From positions 176,402,589 through 176,466,588 of the forward strand of contig NC_073305.1 in NCBI RefSeq assembly GCF_027595985.1: a stretch of DNA of 64,000 bases, read 5' to 3'. Shown here one piece after another: positions 63,984 through 64,000 of this stretch. Below the pieces are notes generated by a model, which was given only the letters and a program-made list of their open reading frames with translations, was not told the DNA's origin and ran no database searches. How positions within the stretch are numbered: position 1 is the stretch's first letter; every line of letters begins with the position of its first letter. This stretch comes from Sorex araneus (taxonomy: Eukaryota; Chordata; Mammalia; Eulipotyphla; Soricidae). The position numbers and the translations under genes are program-made.

Positions 63984-64000
63984 GTAAGTGCCGCCCGCGG

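Larger units (their letters stand above)
63180..63985 (+). promoter_or_regulatory. PCMT1 CpG-island promoter
   Basis: Strongly GC- and CpG-rich with no TATA box. Visible candidate sites are repeated CCCGCCC GC boxes (63680-63715), an NRF1-like GCGCATGCG at 63729-63737, an E-box CACGTG at 63609-63614, and CTGACTCAGC at 63638-63647, which fits AP-1/MARE and the antioxidant-response core TGACnnnGC. Site identities are consensus matches only. Confidence 0.75.

Overview
This is a mammalian nuclear genomic window of interrupted genes, CpG islands and heavy retrotransposon load. The dominant repeat, near 100 copies in both orientations, is a tRNA-derived SINE of about 170 bp with an A box (TAGCACAGCGG), a B box (GGTTCGATTCC), a body ending GTGTGACCCAAAAAGC and an A-rich tail. 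From memory this matches the SOR family of shrews (Soricidae, Eulipotyphla), so a shrew such as Sorex is the likely source; that is recognition, not a database result.

Three protein genes are supported by exon-by-exon translation, in the order known from other mammals (LATS1 - NUP43 - PCMT1). LATS1 (minus strand) enters from the left with its first three coding exons (16149-16572, 4750-4897, 245-1755), encoding residues 1-670: the UBA domain, proline-rich region, two PPPPY motifs and the start of the MOB1-binding segment. Its kinase domain lies beyond base 1. Its promoter CpG island is at about 29.2-30.95 kb and holds two tandem arrays. NUP43 (minus) is complete: eight coding exons between 57674 and 39419, 381 residues, every junction GT-AG and in phase. 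PCMT1 (plus) begins at the right edge: a CpG island from about 63.2 kb, then the first coding exon (63749-63983) with two in-frame starts.

Layout: 1-16.6 kb LATS1 coding exons and SINE/L1-filled introns; 16.6-30.3 kb LATS1 first intron; 29.2-30.95 kb LATS1 CpG island; 31-36.9 kb intergenic repeats; 36.9-39.4 kb probable NUP43 3' UTR; 39.4-57.7 kb NUP43; 57.7-63.2 kb NUP43 promoter and repeat-rich spacer; 63.2-64 kb PCMT1 promoter and exon 1. NUP43 and PCMT1 are divergent, about 6 kb apart. The three genes do not form one pathway: a Hippo-pathway kinase, a nuclear-pore/kinetochore scaffold protein and a protein-repair methyltransferase.

No new multi-gene system is visible. The unusual items are structural: a SINE insertion that carried 80 bp of flank from a site 1.9 kb away; a triple SINE insertion at one site, with a paralogous unoccupied copy 18 kb away; a nested tandem amplification inside a longer SINE; a G-run array and a 65-bp minisatellite in the LATS1 CpG island; and a three-codon upstream ORF whose stop overlaps the LATS1 start codon.
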